A stretch of 13,717 bases of DNA from Baffinella frigidus (lineage: Eukaryota; Cryptophyceae; Cryptomonadales; Baffinellaceae). This document shows positions 7,142 to 13,129 of this stretch, one piece after another. The stretch lies in assembly GCA_026770585.1 (NCBI GenBank), contig MU646420.1, positions 204,544 through 218,260 on the forward strand, given 5' to 3'. Below the pieces are notes generated by a model. The model was not told the DNA's origin. It worked only from the letters and a program-made list of their open reading frames with translations, and did no database searches. The stretch's first letter is position 1. Each line of letters starts with the position of its first letter. A program made the position numbers and the translations under genes.

Positions 7142-7236
7142 GTTCTACGTGGGCGCGCAGGGACAAGCGCAATGACGCACGTCGCGGGGACGGTGATCAA
7201 CACGCTGCCTGTCAACAGCCTGCCCAGCGCTACAGG
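7142..7236 (+). CDS. Exon 17: end of the module inserted in PA14 domain 2
   Basis: After acceptor CCAG (7138-7141), donor GTATCC at 7237. Reads VLRGRAGTSAM, completing the NTLTV-x-RG end of the inserted repeat, then a Thr/Asn/Leu-rich stretch to LPSATG, where PA14 resumes. Phase 0 in, phase 2 out. The 3' part has a diverged copy at 7334-7392. Confidence 0.82.
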
Positions 7237-7568
7237 GTATCCTCGAACCCCTCCCTCCCTAGACGTAATCCCTACCCTTGTTTTTCGTCGAGGGCCTAGT
7301 CTTGCAAGGCCTTGACAGAAGCTAGGAGGGAGTGTCGCACGGGGGCGGTGGTCAACACGCTGCCTGCCCAGAGTCTGCCCAGCGCTGCGGGGTCCCTCCC
7401 TCACCCCAACCCCTACGCCATGAGCCTCCCCAAACCCGAGCCGGGACAGCTCTAACGGTGGACTCTCCAAAACGTAAACCTCAAACTCTAAACCCTAAAC
7501 CAGAAACCCCAAACCCAACGCCCTGACACCCCGACACCCCAAACCTCAAACCCTCAACACCAAAACAG
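7237..7568 (+). repeat. Intron 17: exon 17 fragment, then C-rich repeat
   Basis: The first half is unique sequence containing an exon 17 copy (7334-7392); CCCTAAA-like and CCCCAAA-like units begin near 7470. Confidence 0.75.
7334..7392 (+). pseudogene. Exon 17 fragment, 3' half with donor
   Basis: Matches 7181-7236: TCAACACGCTGCCTG is shared exactly and CTGCCCAGCGCT again. Part of it still reads VVNTLPAQSLPSAAG. The donor GTCCCT is kept, and no clear acceptor lies just upstream. Confidence 0.75.
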
Positions 7569-7730
7569 GTATTCGGTGCGGTGGGCGGGGATCATGCGTC
7601 CGCAGTACGCTGAGACGTACACCTTCACGGCCAAGGTCCAGGAGGCGGACGAGCGCGTGAAGCTCTGGGTCAACGACGTGCTGCTTGTTGACGCCTGGAC
7701 CTCCCTCTCTGCGACCGCGCTCACCGCCAC
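7569..7730 (+). CDS. Exon 18: core of PA14 domain 2
   Basis: Acceptor ACAG ends at 7568; donor GTAACTC at 7731. The clearest PA14 sequence in the window: YSVRWAGIMRPQYAETYTF, then RVKLWVNDVLLVDAW and a Ser/Thr/Ala-rich stretch. At the usual Asp-Asp position it has E-A-D-E. Phase 2 at both ends. Its last 50 bases plus donor have an ungapped copy at 7848-7902. Confidence 0.93.
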
Positions 7731-7787
7731 GTAACTCTTCTACACCGTTACACCGTTACACCGTTACACTTATACACGCGAATACTC

Positions 7788-7815
7788 AAGAGTGTAAGAC
7801 TCTTCTTACACTCTT
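7788..7815 (+). other. 12-bp hairpin with 4-base loop
   Basis: AAGAGTGTAAGA and TCTTACACTCTT are perfect inverse complements separated by CTCT. It lies between exon 18 and its tail copy, so the intron RNA could fold here. Confidence 0.75.
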
Positions 7816-7847
7816 ACGTTCTTACACTCAAGAGTGCAAGAGAACGT

Positions 7848-7897
7848 CTGCGTGTCGACGCGTGGACGTCGCTCTTCGCAACATCCATTACCACCAC
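7848..7897 (+). pseudogene. Exon 18 tail copy, possibly a usable alternative exon
   Basis: Aligns without gaps to 7681-7730 and keeps the donor GTAAC at 7898. In the exon 18 frame it reads RVDAWTSLFATSITT, against LVDAWTSLSATALTA. Several differences are third-position changes that keep the residue (Val, Ala, Thr, Ser). A weak AAG acceptor is near 7840. Decayed copy or alternative exon. Confidence 0.65.
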
Positions 7898-8087
7898 GTA
7901 ACCAGTCCACCATTCCTCTGATACAAAGAGAACTGTACGTTTATTTCGGATGGACAGCCTGACACCCCCTACACCCTTACACGTAAACTCTGAACCATAA
8001 ACCATAAACCATAAACCATAAACCGTAAACACTGCAAATCCGTACACCCCGTACACCCTAAACCCTAAACACTACACCCGGCGGCAG

Positions 8088-8133
8088 GTGGGCATCACCG
8101 CAGGCGAACGGCTACTACAACATCCAGATGGAG
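8088..8133 (+). CDS. Exon 19: PA14 domain 2, YYNIQME strand
   Basis: After acceptor GGCAG (8083-8087), donor GTGCTC at 8134. Reads WASPQANGYYNIQME, matching the Y-x-I-x-V-E-Y strand whose Tyr is supplied by E20. Phase 2 in, phase 0 out. Confidence 0.82.
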
Positions 8134-8897
8134 GTGCTCCTTAACCATAAACCCTAAGCCCTAAATCCTCAACCATCAACCATAAAACCATAACCCATAC
8201 ACCATAAACCATAAATCATAAACCATAAACCATGCACCATAATCTCTGAGCCCTAAAGGCCAAACCCTAGATCCTAAGCCAACCCCCCTAACTGGAGGTA
8301 AGTGTGCCTCTGCGCCTGAACCCAAAACCCAAAACCCTAACCCTAAACCCTAACTCCCAAACCCTAACCCTCAACCCCCACCCCTCCGGAGTTCTCACGC
8401 TCCTGCCCGCCCGTCTTTCTCTCCACGAACCCCCTCAGATCGGAGGCCCTTCGTCCTTCCTAACTTCATGCCCCTTCTCTCCAGACAAAGAGTGCACGAA
8501 CGCGACCCATAACCGCTCGTACACCTTTCTATACAGTACACGGTCGCGCTCGGCTGGATTCCACTCTGCAACACCCTGCACATCGAGATTTGATGGGTAT
8601 TCAATGACCTTCATCATGCTGTAAAGTACAAGGAGGCGTACGGAGAGGACGGGTGGCAACGTGTGTTCTTGCGCCTAAACCCTAAACTCTGAACCCTAAC
8701 CCTGAACCCCACGTCTCAAACCCCAACCCTAAACCCCAAACTCGCTGGGGTACTCACGCTCCTGCCCTCCCGTCGCCCCCTCTCCACAAACCCCCTCAGA
8801 TCTAAGGCCCTTCTGAACCCTTCCTGAGGCCCTTCTTAACCCTTCCTGAAGCCCGTCCTTACCCTTTAACAAACTGTCGTGCCCCCCTGCTATACAG
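8134..8897 (+). repeat. Intron 19: long intron with an internal segmental duplication
   Basis: CCATAAA units (8145-8240) and CCCTAAA units (8325-8375) are followed by a block at 8390-8453 that recurs at 8748-8813. CTATACAGTACA occurs at 8528 and 8890. An exon-20-like segment lies at 8627-8660. A GGCCCTTCTGAACCCTTCCT-type unit repeats about three times at 8806-8865. Confidence 0.7.
8627..8660 (+). pseudogene. Exon 20-like segment
   Basis: After AAAG it reads YKEAYGEDGWQ, against YKEAFGKDGWE in exon 20, then GTGTGTTC as a possible donor. It would end in phase 1 and does not fit exon 20 or exon 21, so exon 20 is preferred. Confidence 0.65.
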
Positions 8898-8966
8898 TAC
8901 AAGGAAGCGTTCGGCAAGGACGGGTGGGAGTTGCGCTACAAGTCGGATTCTGAGGCGGACGCTCAG
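8898..8966 (+). CDS. Exon 20: PA14 domain 2, YKEAFGKDGWEL strand
   Basis: Acceptor CTATACAG ends at 8897; donor GTCCATCC at 8967. Twenty-three codons begin YKEAFGKDGWELRYKS, the closing hairpin of PA14, joining E19 and E21 in phase 0. A similar 34-base segment at 8627-8660 could be an older or alternative version. Confidence 0.85.
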
Positions 8967-9235
8967 GTCCATCCCACACCCTATAAGCCCTAGACCCCAA
9001 ACCCAAAACCCCACATACTGCACCCTTGACCCCAAACCCCAAACCTCAAACTCAAAACCCCCAACCCCCAACCCCCAACCCCCTCGACTCTAAACCCCAA
9101 ACCCCAAACCCTAAACCCCAGACCCTAGACCCCAAACCCTAAACCCTAATCCCTGACCCTTAACCCCCTAAACCGTAATCCCTAAACCATAAACCCCAAA
9201 CCCTAAGCGCTAAACCCTAAACCCGAAACGCTCAG
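8967..9235 (+). repeat. Intron 20: C-rich telomere-like repeat
   Basis: CCCCAAA, CCCCCAA and CCCTAAA units throughout, ending CCCGAAACGCTCAG. Confidence 0.82.
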
Positions 9236-9290
9236 ATCCCGACGTCGAGATTGTACAAGTCATCAGCCATGCTCTTCGGAGAAGTTGCAG
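9236..9290 (+). CDS. Exon 21: C-terminal edge of PA14 domain 2
   Basis: After acceptor CTCAG (9231-9235). Reads IPTSRLYKSSAMLFGE, the I-P-S-S-R-L-Y tail of PA14. The end is chosen at 9290, before GCATGC, because E22 needs a phase-1 junction; this makes the next intron GC...AG. The GT donor at 9284 would end in phase 0 and break the frame of E22-E23. Confidence 0.72.
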
Positions 9291-9469
9291 GCATGCGCCC
9301 CCTCCACACAGCGAGCTCTCTCCCTCTCCCTCACTATCTTCTCTCTCTCTCTCTCTCTCTCTTTCTCTTTCTCTCTCGCTCACTCTCTCGCTGTCTTCTT
9401 TCTCGCTCTCTCTCTCGACTCCACATCAGGCCTGAGACCTAAACCCTAAACCCGAACACCCTCAAGCAG
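9291..9469 (+). other. Intron 21: GC...AG intron with a long CT microsatellite
   Basis: 9319-9420 is a (CT)n-rich tract, an unusually long polypyrimidine stretch. A short run of CCCTAAA-like units precedes the acceptor CAAGCAG. This is the only intron whose best donor is GC. Confidence 0.65.
9319..9420. repeat. CT-rich microsatellite
   Basis: Long (CT)n with TTT and CG interruptions, in the intron that follows exon 21. Confidence 0.9.
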
Positions 9470-9537
9470 GCGCAGGCAGCGGAATCTACCGCGGCCGTGC
9501 ACTCACCACCGTCTCAGGCGACTACACTTCCTCGCTC
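9470..9537 (+). CDS. Exon 22: linker before PA14 domain 3
   Basis: Acceptor GCAG ends at 9469; a second AG six bases on (9475) is also in phase. The frame set by E23 reads RALTTVSGDYTSSL, like the final S-G-x-Y strand of a filamin repeat. Donor GTAAACCC at 9538 is telomere-like repeat. The last 19 bases plus donor recur at 9636-9663. Confidence 0.68.
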
Positions 9538-9879
9538 GTAAACCCTGAACCCTGCACGCTTAACCCTGAACCCTACACCTGAACCCTACAACAAAATCTG
9601 AACCCTGAACCCTGAACCCCAAAACTAATAACGACCGACTACACTTCCTCGCTCGTAAACCCTAAACCATGAACCTTGGACACTTAACCATGAATCCGAA
9701 ACCATAAACCCTCATCTCTAAACCCTGAACCCTCAACTATAAACCATAAACCATAAACCATAAACCATAAACCATAAGCCATAAACCATAAACCATAAAC
9801 TATAACCCCATACCCCACACCATAATCCCGACCCCCTGAACGCCAACCCATAAACCCTAAACCCCAACACCAACACCAG
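9538..9879 (+). repeat. Intron 22: CCCTGAA and CCATAAA repeats with an exon 22 fragment
   Basis: Starts GTAAACCCTGAA. A 28-base copy of the exon 22 end lies at 9636-9663. CCATAAA units run almost pure over 9738-9800. Confidence 0.8.
9636..9663 (+). pseudogene. Exon 22 tail copy with donor
   Basis: CGACTACACTTCCTCGCTCG plus TAAACCCT is identical to 9519-9546, an exact 28-base match crossing the exon-intron border. Confidence 0.85.
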
Positions 9880-9921
9880 ATCATCGCATCGCAAGGCGGG
9901 CTCACGGCGACCTACTACTCG
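9880..9921 (+). CDS. Exon 23: start of PA14 domain 3
   Basis: A 42-base exon after acceptor CCAG (9876-9879) with donor GTACAC at 9922. Reads IIASQGGLTATYYS in phase 0, the third GGL-x-ATYYS start in the window. Confidence 0.87.
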
Positions 9922-10123
9922 GTACACTCCAAACACCTTTGCGTTGAAGATGAAGAGTGTAGTAATCCCTAAACCCTGAACCGCAACCCCTAAACCCTCA
10001 ACCCTAAAACCCTGAACCCTAAACCCCAAACCCGCAAACCCTGAATCAGGACTTCGCGACGGTGTAGGGTGTAGTAGACCCTAGAGCCGAAACCCTAAAC
10101 CCCAAACCCTAAACAAAAACCAG
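9922..10123 (+). repeat. Intron 23: CCCTAAA/CCCTGAA repeat
   Basis: Repeat from about 9966 to 10120 with a short unique and G-rich break at 10048-10085 that includes the possible microexon. Confidence 0.75.
10050..10061 (+). CDS. Possible 12-base microexon (Asp-Phe-Ala-Thr)
   Basis: GACTTCGCGACG lies between acceptor TCAG and donor GTGTAG and is phase-neutral between E23 and E24. PA14 domain 3 has a normal length without it, so it may be a short island rather than an exon. Confidence 0.25.
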
Positions 10124-10201
10124 GACCGCAAGTGCAGAACGTTCGCAGCCGAGGGGACCGATCCAGACATTGACTTCTTCTGGGACCGCTTCCGCCCCAA
10201 G
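10124..10201 (+). CDS. Exon 24: PA14 domain 3, IDF block
   Basis: After acceptor CCAG (10120-10123), donor GTACCAC at 10202. Twenty-six codons end with DPDIDFFWDRFRPK, the D-P-x-I-D-F-x-W block of PA14. Phase 0 at both ends. Confidence 0.87.
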
Positions 10202-10637
10202 GTACCACAAATCCCCGAAAGAGGGGAGAGAAAGTCCTTCAGGACTCTTGCCTTTCCCAATCAATGGTACCCGATAAACACCGCGGAGTCGTTTGTGTGA
10301 TTGCACGAATCGCGGATGAACTCCTGGTGTGTAGAGTTTCAAAGTCTCGTGGTTGTCAACGTGTGTGCCACGAATGGCTGGGAGAAAGTGCGTCAGGACT
10401 GATGCCCTTGCGAACGTGCGAGAAAGTGCGTGATAACTGAGGCCCTTGCAACCAGAAGGCGTCAGTGCCTTCCGGTACACCCGGGCTCTTTTCTCGTCCA
10501 AAGTTGACGGATTTGAACCGGAGAGCGAGCATGTCAACTTGCGAATAGTCGGTGAATGGATGGGATAAAGTGCGTGAGAACTGAAGCCTTTGGTACGGGA
10601 GAAAGTGTGTCAGAACTGAGGCCTGTGGTGATGGCAG
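10202..10637 (+). repeat. Intron 24: non-telomeric intron with a GAGAAAGTGCGT repeat
   Basis: A unit of about 30 bases, close to GGGAGAAAGTGCGTCAGAAC followed by TGAGGCC, occurs five times (near 10224, 10380, 10419, 10561, 10597). The last copy abuts exon 25, and an earlier copy is followed by an exon 25 fragment. No telomere-like repeat here. Confidence 0.75.
10455..10474 (+). pseudogene. Exon 25 start-like fragment
   Basis: GAAGGCGTCAGTGCCTTCCG resembles 10635-10654 around the exon 25 acceptor and would read ASVPSG, against ASVPAD. A copy of the GAGAAAGTGCGT repeat precedes both. Confidence 0.55.
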
Positions 10638-10678
10638 GCGTCGGTGCCCGCGGACGATTTCTGCGTCCGGTGGAGCGG
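10638..10678 (+). CDS. Exon 25: PA14 domain 3, FCVRWSG strand
   Basis: A 41-base exon after acceptor GGCAG (10633-10637) with donor GTGCACCCC at 10679. Reads ASVPADDFCVRWSG, a near-canonical match to the VPADYFSVRWTG block, in phase 0, ending in phase 2. Neighbouring sequence and the exon start are duplicated upstream near 10455. Confidence 0.85.
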
Positions 10679-10973
10679 GTGCACCCCACGCCCAAAACCC
10701 TACCGCATTGGAACCTCGACACCCTACCTCCTAAACACCAAAACTGAAACCCGCAGCCCGAAACTCTACAGCCTAAGCGCGAACGCCAGAACCCTAAAGT
10801 CTCACCCCTAACCCCTAAACCCTATACCCTACGCCGTCAACCCTCAGCGCTAAACCCTCAGCCCTAAACCCTACACCCTCAACCCTAAACCCTCAACCCT
10901 AAACCCTAAACCCTCACCCCTCACCCCTCACCCCTCACCCCTAAACCCTAAACCCCAATCCCCAAACCCCCAG
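10679..10973 (+). repeat. Intron 25: C-rich repeat with CACCCCT tract
   Basis: Degenerate CCCTAAA and CCCTCAA units, with a CACCCCT tract at about 10915-10941. Confidence 0.82.
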
Positions 10974-11139
10974 GTTCATCGCACCGGAGTTCTCCGAAGA
11001 GACAACCTTCCAGCTCCGGGCGGACGACCACGCCCGGCTGTGGATCGGTGGCGGGTTATTGATCGACGCGGTCCCGTCCCCGGGGGGTCGGGTTTCGTAC
11101 GACGCGACGGTTTCTTTGTCGAAGGATGCGCTGTATCCG
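10974..11139 (+). CDS. Exon 26: core of PA14 domain 3
   Basis: After acceptor CCAG (10970-10973), donor GTCAGC at 11140. Reads FIAPEFSEETTFQLRADD, then ARLWIGGGLLIDA and a strand ending SKDALYP. This is the only PA14 core here that keeps the adjacent Asp-Asp before the LW strand, so it is the best candidate for ligand or calcium binding (inference). Phase 2 in, phase 0 out. Confidence 0.92.
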
Positions 11140-11557
11140 GTCAGCCCCTGGCTCTGAGAACGACGGTTGACTGAACAGGGTTGGGTTTGTACCCGGAAGG
11201 TTGGCTGAATCGGTTGGAGTTTTGTACCAGGAAGTTGACTAAATTGGGTGGGGTTCGAACGTGGGCACGCTGGAATCAGTCAAATGTCGAGGGACCTTTT
11301 TTCTCCCGGTCAATGGCTGGCAGAGCGAGCAGCCCTGTAAACCCTCAAATCTACACCCTACACCCTAAACGCTCAACGCTATACCCTAAACCCACACCCA
11401 CACCCACACCCACACCCACACCCTAAACCCCAAACCCCAAACCCCAAACCCTAAACCCCAATCCCCAAACCCCAAACCCCAAACCCCAAACTCTAGAATT
11501 CAGGCTTCAGGGTCGACCCTCAACCCTGAACCCTCAACCCTGAACCTACCTCCACAG
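11140..11557 (+). repeat. Intron 26: GGTTGACT element, then telomere-like repeat
   Basis: 11158-11330 holds three units of about 35 bases beginning GGTTGACT, GGTTGGCT and GTTGACTA. CACACC units (11391-11420) and CCCCAAA units follow. Confidence 0.75.
11158..11260 (+). repeat. GGTTGACT repeat element, copy in intron 26
   Basis: Shares the exact 15-mer GAACGACGGTTGACT with 4631-4645. Three tandem units follow, two of them with GTTTGTACCCGGAA- or TTTTGTACCAGGAA-like endings. Possibly a short non-autonomous mobile element. Confidence 0.55.
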
Positions 11558-11698
11558 ATCAAAGTGGAGTACATGGAGGCAGGGGGCCACGCGAGCGTGC
11601 AGCTCCGCTGGCGCTCAGCATCCGCGAAACAAGACACTCTCGAGAGGGTTAACGTCACTCTCGCGGAGTCGTGCCACCTCGGAAATGACAACCTTCAG
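11558..11698 (+). CDS. Exon 27: end of PA14 domain 3 and tail
   Basis: Acceptor CACAG ends at 11557; donor GTTTCGGG at 11699. Reads IKVEYMEAGGHASVQLRW, the closing strands of PA14, then a polar tail from SASAKQDTLERVN to CHLGNDNLQ. Phase 0 at both ends. The 81-base tail (11618-11698) is repeated three more times downstream. Confidence 0.9.
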
Positions 11699-11745
11699 GT
11701 TTCGGGTTGAGGGTTTGTGGTTTGTGGTGTGGGGTTTAGGGTTCG

Positions 11746-11826
11746 GCGTCCGCGAAATGGAATACACTTGAAAGGGTCATTTTTTTGCTTGTGGAGTCGT
11801 GCCACCTCAGGAATGACAACCTTCAG
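11746..11826 (+). pseudogene. Exon 27 tail copy 2 (81 bases, open)
   Basis: Same length as 11618-11698, no indel, no stop. Begins SAKWNTLERV and ends CHLRNDNLQ, then the donor-like GTTTCC. No good acceptor just before it. Confidence 0.8.
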
Positions 11827-11885
11827 GTTTCCAGGGCTTGGGGGGCGTAAGGGTTTAGGGTGTGTGGTGTAGGATGTAAGGTGCA

Positions 11886-11966
11886 GGATCCGCGAAACAA
11901 GACACGTTTGAGAGGGTTAACGTCTCGCTTGCGGAGTCATGTCGCCTCGGAAATGACAACCTCCAG
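11886..11966 (+). pseudogene. Exon 27 tail copy 3 (81 bases, open)
   Basis: No indel, no stop: SAKQDTFERVNVSLAESC then RLGNDNLQ, followed by GTTTCC. GTGCAG lies right before it and could serve as an acceptor, but in a different phase from exon 27's end. Confidence 0.8.
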
Positions 11967-12026
11967 GTTTCCAGGGCTTGGGGGGCTTACGGGTTTAGGG
12001 TTTGGGGGTGTGGGGTTTGGGGTTTA

Positions 12027-12107
12027 GCGTCCGCGAAACAAGATACGCTCGAAAGGGTCAATGTCTCGCTTGTGGAGCCGTGCCACCTCGGGAATGACAC
12101 CTTTCGG
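12027..12107 (+). pseudogene. Exon 27 tail copy 4 (81 bases, open)
   Basis: No indel, no stop: SAKQDTLERVNVSLVEPC then HLGNDTFR, followed by GTTTCGG. TTTAG immediately precedes it. Confidence 0.8.
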
Positions 12108-12292
12108 GTTTCGGCTGTAGGATGCAAGGTGTTAGGTGTAGGGTGTGAGGTGTAGGGTGTTGGGTGTAGGGTGTAGGCCTCAAGCTTTATGATTTAAGGT
12201 TTGGGATGTAGGGTCTGTGGTTCAGGGTTTGGGTTTTGGGTCGGGGTAGAGGGTTGAGAGTTGAGGAGTTGAAGTTTCGGGTTTCGGGTTTA

Positions 12293-12330
12293 GCGTTCGA
12301 AGGGGTCAATGTCTCGCTTGCGGGACACCG
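12293..12330 (+). pseudogene. Exon 27 tail copy 5 (truncated)
   Basis: GGGTCAATGTCTCGCTTGCG matches copies 3 and 4, but the segments before and after are lost. Confidence 0.7.
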
Positions 12331-12430
12331 TGCAGCCTACACCCTAAACCATGAACCCTACACCTCAAATCGCTAAACCCTAAATCCCTTAGACACCCCT
12401 AGCTCTGAACCCTAACCCCCAACCTCTAAG

Positions 12431-12464
12431 CCAGGGGGTGCGTATCCTCATCGGAATGGGGAGC
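12431..12464 (+). pseudogene. Exon 28 fragment, 5' end with acceptor
   Basis: CCAGGGGGTGCGTATCCTCA followed by TCGG-x-x-TGGGG matches 12598-12630. The sequence then diverges before the GGKNYLSG codons. Confidence 0.78.
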
Positions 12465-12601
12465 AATGATTCACACACTCTAGACCTTGAAACCCAATCC
12501 TTGAACCATGACCCCCTCATCCGTCAACCCCAAACACTACACCCCACATCCTCAATTCTAAACCCTAAACCCCAAACACCAAACTCCAAACCCTAAACCA
12601 G

Positions 12602-12667
12602 GGGTGTGTATCCTCATCGGGGTGGGGTGCATCCGGGGGGAAGAACTACCTGTCCGGCGTGATCAAG
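12602..12667 (+). CDS. Exon 28: start of the glycine-rich beta region
   Basis: After acceptor CCAG (12598-12601), donor GTTCTCC at 12668. Phase 0 gives GCVSSSGWGA then SGGKNYLSGVIK, which runs into the VTDG of E29 in the pattern G-x-x-Y-x-S-G-x-I-x-V-x-D-G known from glycine-rich beta repeats. A partial copy of its start, with acceptor, lies at 12431-12464. Confidence 0.76.
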
Positions 12668-12929
12668 GTTCTCCTCCTCTCCCCTACTCTTCCACTTAGA
12701 AACCACCGGGGGCTTCACGGATACAGTCAATCGAAATGATTTGTACTAGAATTTTATCCACTGCCCTGGAATTCTAACAGCCCCCCCCCCGGATATCCGG
12801 GGGGGGTTGGGCGCCTGCTGAGTGGGGGGATGGTCGCGGGCTGCTAGAGCGCTTACCTTTCGCCTTGACTTGCCTTCTGGCGTGTAGCGGTCGTGTCTGA
12901 AGATTTATCAAACCTGGCCTTCCCCCCAG
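12668..12929 (+). other. Intron 28: unique sequence with a G/C palindrome
   Basis: No telomere-like array. Holds C10-GGATATCC-G8 (12781-12806), then unique sequence and the acceptor CCCCCCAG. Confidence 0.7.
12783..12806. repeat. 24-base palindrome C8-GGATATCC-G8
   Basis: Perfect inverted repeat with homopolymer arms, in unique sequence 124 bases before exon 29. Confidence 0.85.
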
Positions 12930-13129
12930 GTCACGGACGGCTCCTCGGACGCGACCGGTACCTTCTCGGTCGACTCCGCAGGCACGATCACGGACGTGAC
13001 GCTCTCCACGTCCGGCGGGGGCTTCATCACGGACCCGGACCCCGCCAGCGTGTCCATCTATTACAACGACTCCCTTACGGACCAGTCAGCAACGGTCAGC
13101 AGCGTGGACGTGGAGTCGGGCGGGACCGG
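12930..13129 (+). CDS. Exon 29: glycine-rich beta repeats
   Basis: Acceptor CCCCCCAG ends at 12929; donor GTAAACCC at 13130 is telomere-like repeat. Encodes VTDGSSDATGTFSVDSAGT, then ITDVTLSTSGGGF and SIYYNDSLTDQSATVSSVD, ending ESGGTG. The alternation of a Gly-rich turn and a Thr/Val strand resembles the G-x-G-A-x-A...G-x-V-x-x-I-x-V-x-x-G-G-x-G-Y repeats of surface proteins. Phase 0 in, phase 2 out. Confidence 0.88.

Larger units (their letters stand above)
7731..8087 (+). repeat. Intron 18: ACACCGTT and CCATAAA repeats, hairpin and exon 18 copy
   Basis: Three CACCGTTA units (7743-7768), a 12-bp perfect hairpin (7788-7815), the exon 18 copy (7848-7902), then a CCATAAA tract (about 7992-8025) and CCCTAAA units. 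Confidence 0.75.
11699..12601 (+). repeat. Intron 27: G-rich repeat interleaved with exon 27 tail copies
   Basis: From 11699 to about 12295 the telomere-like sequence runs as GGGTTTAGGG, opposite to most introns, and alternates with copies of the exon 27 tail. From 12340 it returns to C-rich units and carries an exon 28 fragment at 12431. Confidence 0.82.

Noticed and set aside
7033-7470. 145-codon minus-strand open frame
   Set aside because: It is antisense to exon 17, its copy and CCCGAAA repeat; the repeat peptide at its end shows its origin.
10109-10537. 142-codon minus-strand open frame
   Set aside because: It is antisense to exon 24 and to the GAGAAAGTGCGT repeat, which produces its repeated ASVLTHF peptide. 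No domain recognised.
3636-11698. Relation of PA14 domains to a bacterial toxin
   Set aside because: PA14 is a widespread module named after one toxin component, but no other toxin domain is present and the filamin-type neighbours and intron structure point to an algal surface protein.
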